From: a bacterium
GTDB lineage: Bacteria; RBG-13-66-14
Length of the DNA stretch: 9,011 nt
Direction of reading: 5' to 3'
NCBI GenBank assembly: GCA_021107695.1
Contig: JAIOSI010000142.1
Span: forward strand, 1 to 9,011
The notes beneath the pieces were generated by a model. It worked only from the letters and a program-made list of their open reading frames with translations, was not told the DNA's origin and searched no databases. The translations under genes were made by a program, and so were the position numbers. Of the stretch, positions 1 to 6,444 are shown piece by piece; positions within the stretch are counted from its first letter, which is position 1, and each line of letters begins with the position of its first letter.

Positions 1-68
1 CTTTCGCCCTGCGTCGCCGATGAATCTGTACCTATGCACCCAATCTCTGGCAGAGGCACTCAAGAGCA

Positions 69-278
69 ATGAATCGTACACCCGTTAGTTCTTCAGATAT
101 TGCTTCGGTTGGGTACGATCCAGCGACGGAGATTCTGGAAATTGAGTTCCACTCAGGTGGTCTTTATTGGTACTATCTGGTTCCAGTACACATACATAGC
201 GGTTTGATGAGTGCTTCATCTCGCGGAAAGTTCTTACACCAGAATATCAAAGGTTCATATAGATACACTAGAATGTAA
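69..278 (+). CDS. KTSC domain-containing small protein
   Basis: This 69-residue protein is almost entirely one KTSC domain, a short fold named after the C-terminus of some lysyl-tRNA synthetases and common as a stand-alone protein of unknown function. Recognisable family features, in order, are the opening V-S-S-S-D-I (residues 6-11), G-Y-D (15-17), the strand I-L-E-I-E-F (22-27), the aromatic run Y-W-Y-Y (33-36), V-P, L-M (46-47), the S-S-x-G-K-F turn (50-55), and the closing S-Y-R-Y (63-66). The length is complete for the family. The ATG at 69 is preceded by a weak purine run (agag), not a strong Shine-Dalgarno. The gene looks visibly poorer in GC than murJ downstream, which may mean separate ancestry. 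No neighbour suggests a role, and biochemical function is unknown. The domain call rests on pattern memory. Confidence 0.82.
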   Translation: MNRTPVSSSDIASVGYDPATEILEIEFHSGGLYWYYLVPVHIHSGLMSASSRGKFLHQNIKGSYRYTRM

Positions 279-572
279 ATTGTGTACCCTCCTCTCAGCC
301 GACCGCGCCGGAGGCTTCAGTCAGCTAACCCCCATGCCCTACTCCCAAGATGGACATTGTCCGTCCTGGTTCGCGCTAAACGCGGGAACAATGGCTATTT
401 GGCAGCTTGATATTCGCGATGCTTGCCGTGGTCATTGTAACTCGCGTTTACTTTAACCAGATTAGCTGTTACGATGATTTTCATGTAGCCCCTCTGTAGC
501 CAGTCTAGTTAGAAGCGACTATTCATATTTGAACGCAGGAAGGGAGACTGCTAGCCAATCTCACTCATAAAA
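279..572. other. Gene-free spacer between KTSC gene and murJ leader
   Basis: No convincing coding region, RNA gene or strong terminator was seen on either strand here. Short inverted repeats such as ggaca-t-tgtcc near 352-363 are too small to interpret. A purine-rich aggaaggga lies at about 538-546, too far from the ATG at 573 to be its ribosome binding site. The promoter that drives murJ is probably in this stretch, but no well-spaced -35/-10 pair stands out. Confidence 0.5.
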
Positions 573-677
573 ATGCCTCCATCGCCCCAGCCAGCTAAGA
601 CCGAAGAAGCCGAATCCCAGCGGGGCATCGTTCGCTCCGGCAGCTTGAAGCTGCATACGGTTACGCGGCGGCAGTAA
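573..677 (+). pseudogene. Relic copy of murJ 5' end (34-codon ORF upstream of murJ)
   Basis: Bases 573-638 match the first 22 codons of murJ (727-792) at 59 of 66 positions without gaps, starting exactly at the ATG in both. Six codons differ and four of these changes are synonymous (codons 2, 10, 19 and 22). The others are Ser/Gln at codon 4 and Glu/Lys at codon 12. After codon 22 the similarity stops abruptly and the frame runs on through 12 unrelated codons to a TAA at 675-677, 49 bases before the murJ ATG. It is either the residue of a duplicated murJ or a leader ORF. The bias to synonymous change suggests that both copies were translated for some time after they separated. No Shine-Dalgarno is visible before 573. 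Confidence 0.65.
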
Positions 678-726
678 CAGACGAACAACGCTGGTCTCCA
701 CGTTCTTAACCTTCAATAAATACAAT

Positions 727-2343
727 ATGCCACCACAGCCCCAGCCAGCTAAGACTGAAAAAGCCGAATCCCAGCGGGGCATAGTTCGCTCTGCCGGGGT
801 TGTTGGTGGAATGACCTTCCTCTCCCGCATTCTGGGGCTGGCACGGGAGGTCGTTTACGCCGCCATCTTCGGTGCCGGAGCGATCAACGATGCCTTCCGC
901 ATCGCCTACGGCATTCCCTACTTCTTCCGCCGGGTGCTGGGAGAAGGAGCGATGTCGGCGTACTTCCTGCCCCTCTTCGTGGACCATCGAGAAAACCAGG
1001 GCGAACCCGCCGCCTGGCAGCTGGCTAATAACGTCTTCAACACCCTGGGGCTGCTGACCCTGCTCCTCGCGGGAATCTTCGCCCTCTTCGCACCACAGAT
1101 CCTCTACGTAATTGCTCCTGGCTTCGTCAAGACCGGCAACATCGACCTGGCAATCGACCTGACCAGAGAGATGGCTCCCTTCATGGTGCTGATGAGCCTC
1201 TCCGCCCTCCAGATGAGCATCCTCAACGCCTACAAACGCTTCGCCCTGCCAGCTTCCGGCACGATCATCCTCAACATCAGCTTCATCGCCTCGCTCTACT
1301 TCATCGTACCGCTGTTTGGAGACCTGCCCGCAGAGATGATCCACGGCGCGGCGGTGGCGGTGCTGATCGGCGGGCTGCTCCAGTTCACCACGCTCTCACT
1401 GGGTACTCGCAGGCTGGGGATGCGCTGGCGACCCCGCTTCAACCTGAAAGACCCCGGACTGCGCCGGGTAATGAAGCTGATGCTGCCCGCTCTGTTTGGA
1501 ATGGCGGTAACTAGGATCAACCTTCTTGTGGATAACGCCCTCGCCTCGCTCCTCGGCGAGGGGACGATCAGCTCCCTCAACTATGCCGAGCGGCTGCTCC
1601 AGTTTCCCATCGGCATCTTTGGCGTTGGACTTGCCACGGCGATTCTCCCCACGCTGTCGAAATATGCCGCTCGTGGGGAGGGAGTAAAGCTCCGAGAGAC
1701 GATGAACTACGCCCTGCGGATGGCAATCTTCGTGGCGATTCCCGCTGGCATCGGGCTGATCATGCTCCGAAAGCCACTGATTGCTCTGCTCTTTCAGCGA
1801 GCCGCCTTCACCGCAGCGGCGACCAACGAGGCCGCCTGGGCGTTGCTCTTCTACGGAATGGGCGTTGCCGCCTACATTGCGGTGAGCGTCGTGGTACCGG
1901 TCTTCTATGCGCAGAAGGACACCCGAACTCCGGTGATTGCCGGGGCGATTGCTGTGGGAGTGAACATCGTCGGCGACCTTGCCCTGATGTGGGGGCTGCG
2001 TCAGGGCGGGCTGGCTCTGGCAAGTGCCATCGCCGCCTACGTCAATCTGGGGATTCTGCTCTGGATTCTGCGCCGTCGGGTCGGACGAATCGGGCTGAAG
2101 AAGGTCGCTATTTCCGCCTTAAAGACCGTAGCGGCGGGAATAGCTATGGCGGGGACGCTGCTCGCCCTGGTGAGCCTCTCTGGCTTCACGCCGGAGAACA
2201 GCAACTTTGGCTTTGCCCTGCTCATCGGTGGCGGCGGAGTGGTTCTCGGCGGAGCGGTCTATTTGCTGGCTTCGAAGCTGCTGCGCTCTTCAGAGCTGGG
2301 CGAGGTCTCGGCAATCGTTAAAGGACGTTTGGGTCGGGATTAG
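727..2343 (+). CDS. murJ: Lipid II flippase MurJ (MviN family)
   Basis: MurJ moves undecaprenyl-linked lipid II from the inner to the outer face of the cytoplasmic membrane for peptidoglycan synthesis. The 538-residue product is close to the usual length (about 510) plus a hydrophilic N-terminal extension of about 20 residues rich in Pro, Gln and Lys. The family signature near the N-terminus is clear: S-R-I-L-G-L-A-R-E (33-41), F-G-A-G with N-D-A-F (48-57), and F-F-R-R-V-L-G-E-G-A (66-75). Arg34, Arg40, Asp55 and Arg68/69 lie where conserved charged residues of the central cavity occur in characterised MurJ. The rest is a series of hydrophobic segments consistent with about 14 transmembrane helices, ending in a short basic tail. 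The ATG at 727 is supported because a duplicated copy upstream begins at the same codon, although no Shine-Dalgarno is visible. The downstream neighbour is convergent. Confidence 0.95.
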   Translation: MPPQPQPAKTEKAESQRGIVRSAGVVGGMTFLSRILGLAREVVYAAIFGAGAINDAFRIAYGIPYFFRRVLGEGAMSAYFLPLFVDHRENQGEPAAWQLANNVFNTLGLLTLLLAGIFALFAPQILYVIAPGFVKTGNIDLAIDLTREMAPFMVLMSLSALQMSILNAYKRFALPASGTIILNISFIASLYFIVPLFGDLPAEMIHGAAVAVLIGGLLQFTTLSLGTRRLGMRWRPRFNLKDPGLRRVMKLMLPALFGMAVTRINLLVDNALASLLGEGTISSLNYAERLLQFPIGIFGVGLATAILPTLSKYAARGEGVKLRETMNYALRMAIFVAIPAGIGLIMLRKPLIALLFQRAAFTAAATNEAAWALLFYGMGVAAYIAVSVVVPVFYAQKDTRTPVIAGAIAVGVNIVGDLALMWGLRQGGLALASAIAAYVNLGILLWILRRRVGRIGLKKVAISALKTVAAGIAMAGTLLALVSLSGFTPENSNFGFALLIGGGGVVLGGAVYLLASKLLRSSELGEVSAIVKGRLGRD

Positions 2344-2372
2344 AGGTAATGGATAATCACTCGCATAAATTA

Positions 2373-2396
2373 AGGGACACGGCATGCCGTGTCCCT
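2373..2396. repeat. Perfect 24-bp palindrome, probable bidirectional terminator or dispersed repeat
   Basis: The arm agggacacggca is followed immediately by its exact reverse complement, giving 12-bp arms with no spacer. In RNA the central catg would form the loop on a 10-bp stem. It lies 29 bases after murJ and 66 bases beyond the stop codon of the convergent gene at 2463. The minus-strand transcript has ttaatttat after the stem, so termination should work better for the minus-strand gene. On the plus strand there is no T-tract. Perfect GC-rich palindromes of this kind are often dispersed in genomes, but that cannot be tested from one window. Confidence 0.75.
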
Positions 2397-2462
2397 GTGA
2401 GAATATCATTGTCCCGGTAGTGTTATATTGTTTGTGTTTAGCAACGTTCGCAATTCCGTTTG

Positions 2463-2849
2463 TTACTGAGAATCGCAGGTCAGGAAGAGGGCTGCCAGAG
2501 CCAGGGCGCGCCGCGGGTCGGCGGGATTAACTCCGAGGAGCAGCATTCGCCCGTCGTGGGTAATCACCACGGAGCTTTCACCGAGGCTGAACTCGTCAAA
2601 GCGGTCGTGGCGACCCTGTTTGACGAAGCCCAGCTTCCGAAGCTCCTGCTTTAGCTGTCGCCAGCGGAGCTTGAGCGGCTCTTCGGGAAGAAGCTCGTAA
2701 TCGCCGGAATTGTCTTCATCGCAAAGCAGGCGCAGCTCGACCGATAGCGGCTGCCCGGCCCAGAGTAGCTCTTCTTTTACTATCTCCACAGATTCTCCAG
2801 TCGTAGCACTCAACCCACCCATTCTACTGTTCATGGCGGTCTTCGTCAA
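2463..2849 (-). CDS. Hypothetical protein, C-terminal half like ThiF/MoeB tail
   Basis: I do not recognise this up-to-128-residue protein as a whole. From about residue 60 it shows a pattern of L-x-x-x-L-R-K-L-G-F-V (66-76), a charged strand, S-V-V-I-T-H-D-G-R-M-L-L-L-G (93-106), then D-P-x-R-A-L-x-L-A (111-119). That order resembles the short C-terminal domain of some ThiF/MoeB/HesA adenylyltransferases, where a D-G-R strand is followed by G-T-x-D-P and a helix. No ATP-binding or catalytic part is present. The resemblance is from memory and weak. The start is unsure: the longest frame opens with TTG, and ATG codons 6 (2834) and 10 (2822) are alternatives, none with a clear Shine-Dalgarno. 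It follows the lipoprotein gene on the same strand but is separated from it by a terminator-like hairpin, so it may be transcribed alone. Confidence 0.65.
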   Translation of the reverse strand: MTKTAMNSRMGGLSATTGESVEIVKEELLWAGQPLSVELRLLCDEDNSGDYELLPEEPLKLRWRQLKQELRKLGFVKQGRHDRFDEFSLGESSVVITHDGRMLLLGVNPADPRRALALAALFLTCDSQ

Positions 2850-2873
2850 TCATCACCAATGGCTCGGCACAGG

Positions 2874-2923
2874 AAAACGAGGACAGCCAAGACCATCCCC
2901 GTTTTTTCAGTGTCTCAAAAAAC
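2874..2923 (-). terminator. Rho-independent terminator after lipoprotein gene
   Basis: On the minus strand, 2905-2896 (aaaacgggga) pairs with 2883-2874 (tcctcgtttt). This gives a 10-bp stem that includes one G-U pair and a 12-base loop, with the U-run inside the descending arm. A second overlapping inverted repeat, gttttttN9aaaaaac at 2901-2923, begins just after the lipoprotein stop codon and could form an alternative hairpin. The G-U pair becomes an A-C mismatch on the plus strand, which fits a minus-strand terminator. Confidence 0.65.
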
Positions 2924-2931
2924 TCTTTGCT

Positions 2932-3648
2932 TTAGTTCGTGTAGCTCAGGTTCTCGTCTGCCACTTCACCGTTGCTGTAGTCAAGCCAGACGCCGTTCCA
3001 GTCGTCGCCATCGGCAGTGTAGAGGCTGAGGAAGGAGCTGATGGCGAGGATCAGATTGTCGTCAATAATCACACCGACACCCTGGTAGTTCTCGTCCATA
3101 TCGTAGTCCGGGGTAATCGTCTGGTCGCAGGCGATGACCTTGCCGTGGGCTTCCAGATACTCGTAGCCGACATAACCACTGCCGTCGGGGTTGTCGCCCT
3201 CCAGGGTATATGTCCCCGCCTTGTCCAGCACTTTTAATACCGGAGCAGCGGGTAACTCGTTACCCTCTTTGGTCACGCCGTAAACTCGATTCACGGCATC
3301 GCTGCCGTATTCAACCCAGAAGCCTTCCAGCGCGCCTTCACCGATGGTGAAGATGTCGAGGATTGGATAGTCCCCCTGTTCGCAGATCGCCAGATATTTT
3401 TCGCCAAAGCAGAGAGCGGCGGTCTCATAAACAGAGCCGTCTTCATCGCCATAGTCCCAGGTGGCGGTGAAGAAGTCGCCCTCTTCTTTTCTCAGCGTCA
3501 GGGTGCAGGGAATATCAAAGTCGGTGTACTCGATGGTCATCAGGTACGTGCCACTGGGGTCGAGAGCGGTGTTGATCGGGCTGCCTCCACAGGCGGAAAA
3601 GAACAGCGCCGAGGTAACCAGCAGTGCCAAGGTGGTAAACCGTTTCAT
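2932..3648 (-). CDS. Predicted lipoprotein, paralogue of the upstream membrane-anchored protein
   Basis: The 238-residue protein begins with a lipoprotein signal: basic M-K-R, a hydrophobic core, then F-S-A-C with Cys20 as the probable lipidated residue. Phe at -3 is less usual than Leu. The mature part is acidic and strand-rich and seems to hold two related halves. Half one runs from L-D-P-S-G-T-Y (29-35) to G-F-W-V-E-Y (109-114). Half two runs from L-D-K-A-G-T-Y (141-147) through G-D-N-P-D-G-S-G-Y-V-G (151-161) and G-V-G-V (190-193) to G-V-W-L-D-Y (219-224). The second half matches a pattern I associate with widespread uncharacterised beta-rich secreted proteins. The whole protein aligns with the product at 3703-4545. 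The ATG is well supported by AAAGGAG seven bases upstream. The 54-base gap to the preceding gene suggests a two-gene operon. Function is unknown. Confidence 0.85.
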   Translation of the reverse strand: MKRFTTLALLVTSALFFSACGGSPINTALDPSGTYLMTIEYTDFDIPCTLTLRKEEGDFFTATWDYGDEDGSVYETAALCFGEKYLAICEQGDYPILDIFTIGEGALEGFWVEYGSDAVNRVYGVTKEGNELPAAPVLKVLDKAGTYTLEGDNPDGSGYVGYEYLEAHGKVIACDQTITPDYDMDENYQGVGVIIDDNLILAISSFLSLYTADGDDWNGVWLDYSNGEVADENLSYTN

Positions 3649-3702
3649 ACAGCTCCTTTGGGCGGGCGGAAGGGTTAAGTGGCTGGTTTCGTTTGGTTCA
3701 GT

Positions 3703-4545
3703 TTAGGTTGATTCAACGAAGCTGAGAGTCTCCGAACCGGGTTTGTCGCCGGGGTACTGAACCCAGATGCCTTCGTAATAATCACCGTTCCAGAGATAGA
3801 GGTTAAGGTAGCCCTCCATCACGGAGATCAGGTAGTCATCGAGGAGCATCCCCACACCAACGGGAGCCTCTGGATTACCCCGATGTACGAAGAAGAAGAC
3901 CCCCGATGCCTCCAGGTAGTAGTTATCGGAGTAGCTGCTACCGCTGGCGTTGATGCCACTAACGCTGTACTGTCCCTCATCAAACAGAATATCCACGAAG
4001 GGTTGAATCGTGAAGGACATACCGTCCACCGAAGCGGAGATAGAGTTGCGGGCGATGGAATTTGGGTTGATGTAGTAGCCGTTAATCGCGCCGTCATCCA
4101 CCGTAACCAGGTAGAGAGTTGAGTCGGCGGGATTCAGGCTGGCAAAGTATTTCTCGCCAAAGGTCATCCCCACGGTTTCGATGGTCTCGCCATCCAGCGT
4201 AATCATTACCGGATAGATGCCGCCGCTCCCGTCGGAGACGACAATGCTGCCCTCGACCCCGGAGATTTCATAGGTTCCGGTGGGGTCAATCGCCGCATTG
4301 AGAAGCTCGCCCGAATAGATCGGTTCGACCTCAACGGTGGTATCCGGCTGGGTCAGCGGTTCTTCATAGACATAGTCCGGAGCCAATTCTTCAACGGCAA
4401 CAGTCTCCTCATACTCTGTCGTATCTTCAAAATCTAAAAACGACCAGTCCACACCGTCAACTACCAGCACAATAATAAGCCCAAGGGCAGCAAGCATCAA
4501 CAGGACGACCAGGACGAGCAAAAAGATTTTACTTCCCTGAGACAT
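3703..4545 (-). CDS. Membrane-anchored hypothetical protein, paralogue of the adjacent lipoprotein
   Basis: The 280-residue product has an N-terminal hydrophobic segment (about 7-29) serving as an uncleaved anchor or signal, an acidic Glu/Tyr/Thr-rich linker (about 37-77), then a strand-rich domain. That domain aligns along its length with the lipoprotein encoded next: L-N-A-A-I-D-P-T-G-T-Y (82-92), F-G-E-K-Y (129-133), F-D-E-G-Q-Y-S-V-S-G-x-N (188-199), G-V-G-M-L-L-D-D (230-237), G-I-W-V-Q-Y (259-264). It has the same two-half layout, so an internal duplication came before the gene duplication. I chose ATG at 4545 over a longer TTG start at 4578 because GGAGG lies six bases before the ATG and the hydrophobic segment then begins at once. 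It is probably the first gene of an operon with the lipoprotein. Role and partners are unknown; a surface or periplasmic location is inferred. Confidence 0.85.
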   Translation of the reverse strand: MSQGSKIFLLVLVVLLMLAALGLIIVLVVDGVDWSFLDFEDTTEYEETVAVEELAPDYVYEEPLTQPDTTVEVEPIYSGELLNAAIDPTGTYEISGVEGSIVVSDGSGGIYPVMITLDGETIETVGMTFGEKYFASLNPADSTLYLVTVDDGAINGYYINPNSIARNSISASVDGMSFTIQPFVDILFDEGQYSVSGINASGSSYSDNYYLEASGVFFFVHRGNPEAPVGVGMLLDDYLISVMEGYLNLYLWNGDYYEGIWVQYPGDKPGSETLSFVEST

Positions 4546-4885
4546 AACAAACCTCCGGCAACGCGGTGTAACTCGCAAATCGGGGAGGAGGAAAGCCCCC
4601 TCCCCGTCCGGATGAAGCTCAACGATTCAACCGTAAACAGAGTTTAACACAAAGCTGGTCTCATAGGGATGGCAACGCCACTTGCTTTTGCAACCCGGGC
4701 TGATAGACGTTTTACGCCAGCCACAGGTTGCAACGCGGTGCGTTGCATCACACTTTCGCGATCAGGACAACGGATGCTTTACATCAATTGCCACGGTCAT
4801 TCGCTCCCGCTGGTCGCTTACAAATATTGCCTGACACTGCGCTGTACCACAGAATCGCAGACCATCCCAAAGTAGTCTTCGCTCT
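4546..4885. other. Gene-free spacer with hairpin and a copy of the neighbouring gene's 3' end
   Basis: No convincing gene was found. Bases 4713-4731 match 4887-4905, the 3' end of the dehydrogenase gene, at 18 of 19 positions. In minus-strand translation both encode N-L-W-L-A followed by a stop (TAA in the spacer, TAG in the gene). Similarity does not extend further upstream in the reading frame. The string gcaacgcggtg also occurs twice, at 4558-4568 and 4730-4740. The promoter of the minus-strand operon beginning at 4545 is probably in this spacer, but I cannot point to a good -35/-10 pair. Confidence 0.5.
4581..4606 (-). terminator. GC-rich hairpin upstream of the 4545 operon
   Basis: Arms cggggagg (4581-4588) and cctccccg (4599-4606) form an 8-bp stem with a 10-base loop. 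On the minus strand the stem is followed by atttg, which is only a weak U-tract. It could end transcription from the dehydrogenase gene, or act as a structured leader 36 bases before the start codon of the membrane-anchored protein. Its minus-strand string gagggggctt is shared with a hairpin after the tRNA gene at 7244-7266. Confidence 0.45.
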
Positions 4886-6196
4886 CTACGCCAGCCAGAG
4901 GTTGCCGTCGTTCTTTAACTCGGCACAGGCGTTGCGGGTGTCCACCACCAAGGTGGAGTTTGCCAGCACGGCGGCGTAGTCGTAATCGCTGTGATTGGTA
5001 ACGATCAACACGGCATCGTAATCGCTCAGTCGTTTGTACTCCAGCTCGATGCTCTTCAGCCGCAGCTCGGTCTGGCGGGTGGGGGGCATTTCTGGAATGT
5101 AAGGATCGTGATAGTCAATCTTCGCTCCCCGGTCGAGGAGTCCCTCCATCACCGGAATCGCCGGGCTTTCGCGCATATCGTCGATGTCCGGCTTGTAGGC
5201 GATGCCCAGCACGAGAATCCGCGAGCCCTTGAGCGGCTTGCTCTGCGTGTTCAACGCCTCCGCTGTCCGGTCAACCACGTAGCGGGGCATTCCGGTATTA
5301 ATCTCTCCGGCAAGCTCGATAAAGCGGGTACTGAACTCGTACTCGTGCGCCTTCCAGGTCAGGTAGAAGGGGTCGATTGGAATGCAATGCCCGCCCAGAC
5401 CCGGTCCGGGGCGGAAGGGCATGAAGCCGAAGGGCTTGGTGCTGGCGGCATCGATGACCTCGTGAAGGTCGATCTCCATCCGCAGGGCGAGCATCTTTAA
5501 CTCGTTGACCAAAGCGATGTTAACGCTGCGGAAGATATTCTCCAGCAGCTTGGTCATCTCGGCGACCTCCGGGCTGGAGGTCGGAACCGTCGCAAAGACC
5601 CGGCTGTAGAAAGTGTCGGCAAGCTCTAAACAGCGTGAGGTTAACCCGCCGATGACCTTAGGAATGTCCTTCGTACGGAACTTCTTGTTCCCTGGATCCT
5701 CCCGCTCTGGACTGAAGGCGATGAAGAAGTCCTCGCCGGCTTTCAGCCCGGAGCCTTCCTCCAGCAGCGGAGCCAGCACATCCCGGGTGGTTCCCGGATA
5801 GGTGGTGGACTCCAGAATCACCAGCTGCCCGGGCTTGAGGCGTTTGGCAATCTGCCGCCCGGTCTCCACAATGTACGAGACGTCGGGCTGCCGGTGAGCG
5901 TCCAGCGGGGTCGGCACGCAGATGGCGATTGCGTCAACCTCGTTCAGGCGGTCGTACTCTGTGGTGGCGGTGAGGAGTCCCTTTTTCACGTAGGGGGCAA
6001 TCCGCTCGGCAGGAATCTGCTTGATGTAGCTCTCCCCGGCGTTGAGTTTGTCCACCTTATTCGTGTCAACGTCGAAGCCGAGGACGGAGAGTCCCCGCTC
6101 GTTGAACTCCAGAGCCAGGGGCAGACCAACGTAGCCGAGACCGATCACGCCGAGGCGGGCGTTGCCTTCTTTGTAATGCTTGAGTAGTTTATCCAT
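4886..6196 (-). CDS. Nucleotide-sugar dehydrogenase, WbpA type (UDP-GlcNAc/UDP-Glc 6-dehydrogenase family)
   Basis: Enzymes of this family oxidise C6 of a UDP-hexose or UDP-N-acetylhexosamine to the uronate in two NAD-dependent steps, supplying precursors for O-antigen, capsule or exopolysaccharide. The 436 residues cover the family's usual three domains. They show the Rossmann motif G-L-G-Y-V-G (19-24), P-T-P-L (95-98), E-S-T-T-Y-P-G-T-T (129-137), an active-site-type T-K-L-L-E-N with Lys216 and Asn220, and G-G-H-C-I-P-I-D-P (268-276) with catalytic Cys271. These are followed by Y-L-T-W-K-A and the C-terminal L-V-L-G-I-A-Y-K-P-D (328-337) and R-E-S-P. The F-Y-L-T-W-K-A stretch favours the WbpA/WecC-like group over UDP-glucose dehydrogenase, but the substrate is not settled. 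ATG at 6196 is preferred to a longer frame starting at 6286 because AGGAAA lies just upstream and the Rossmann fold then begins at a normal distance. No glycosyltransferase is adjacent. Confidence 0.92.
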   Translation of the reverse strand: MDKLLKHYKEGNARLGVIGLGYVGLPLALEFNERGLSVLGFDVDTNKVDKLNAGESYIKQIPAERIAPYVKKGLLTATTEYDRLNEVDAIAICVPTPLDAHRQPDVSYIVETGRQIAKRLKPGQLVILESTTYPGTTRDVLAPLLEEGSGLKAGEDFFIAFSPEREDPGNKKFRTKDIPKVIGGLTSRCLELADTFYSRVFATVPTSSPEVAEMTKLLENIFRSVNIALVNELKMLALRMEIDLHEVIDAASTKPFGFMPFRPGPGLGGHCIPIDPFYLTWKAHEYEFSTRFIELAGEINTGMPRYVVDRTAEALNTQSKPLKGSRILVLGIAYKPDIDDMRESPAIPVMEGLLDRGAKIDYHDPYIPEMPPTRQTELRLKSIELEYKRLSDYDAVLIVTNHSDYDYAAVLANSTLVVDTRNACAELKNDGNLWLA

Positions 6197-6327
6197 AGCT
6201 TTCCTGTTTTTGTGGGGAGTCGTCGATAGCTCATCAGCCAGAACGGTAGCATAAAACGCTCGTTCTCTGCTAGTGGTGCAACGCAATCACGGAACTGGGC
6301 TTTTGCTCCTACCAGCACAGCATAATT

Positions 6328-6352
6328 CGCTAGGTTTTGATGTTGTAAGGGC
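6328..6352 (+). repeat. 25-nt perfect direct repeat, left copy
   Basis: This copy begins cgctaggttttgatgttg and ends taagggc. It is identical over 25 bases to 7086-7110, in the same orientation, and the match stops sharply at both ends. It lies in the spacer between the divergent dehydrogenase and DNRLRE-like genes, just before the promoter of the latter. Here the sequence is not part of a hairpin. Confidence 0.95.
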
Positions 6353-6367
6353 GGGTGATTTTCTTTA

Positions 6368-6396
6368 TTGACAGCTAGGCTGGAATGTGACAAAAT
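6368..6396 (+). promoter_or_regulatory. Sigma70-type promoter of the DNRLRE-like gene
   Basis: A perfect -35 element TTGACA (6368-6373) is followed after exactly 17 bases by CAAAAT (6391-6396) as a passable -10. Transcription would begin near 6403, leaving about 42 bases of leader with a strong ribosome binding site before the ATG at 6445. It is positioned for this gene alone. Confidence 0.7.
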
Positions 6397-6444
6397 CCCG
6401 GTATGTCCGAGGCACGATTACCCTCTTTTTTCTAAAGGAGAATT

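Noticed and set aside
706..1344. Minus-strand frame of 212 codons opposite murJ
   Set aside because: It overlaps conserved murJ and has a low-complexity Glu/Gly/His composition, typical of an antisense shadow.
2710..3237. Plus-strand frame of 175 codons across the end of the lipoprotein gene and the next gene
   Set aside because: It overlaps two better-supported minus-strand genes and a terminator, has no recognisable domain, and its Val/Ala-rich translation mirrors the antisense strand.
4546..4578. Upstream TTG start for the membrane-anchored protein
   Set aside because: It would place the GGAGG ribosome binding site inside the coding region and add an 11-residue basic stretch before a normal anchor. 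ATG at 4545 is better supported.
4991..5500. Plus-strand frame of 169 codons opposite the nucleotide-sugar dehydrogenase
   Set aside because: It is antisense to a gene with intact catalytic motifs and has no start-site support.
6197..6286. 30-residue N-terminal extension of the dehydrogenase frame
   Set aside because: The upstream part has no similarity to the family. A Shine-Dalgarno-like AGGAAA lies just before the ATG at 6196, which gives a normal N-terminus.
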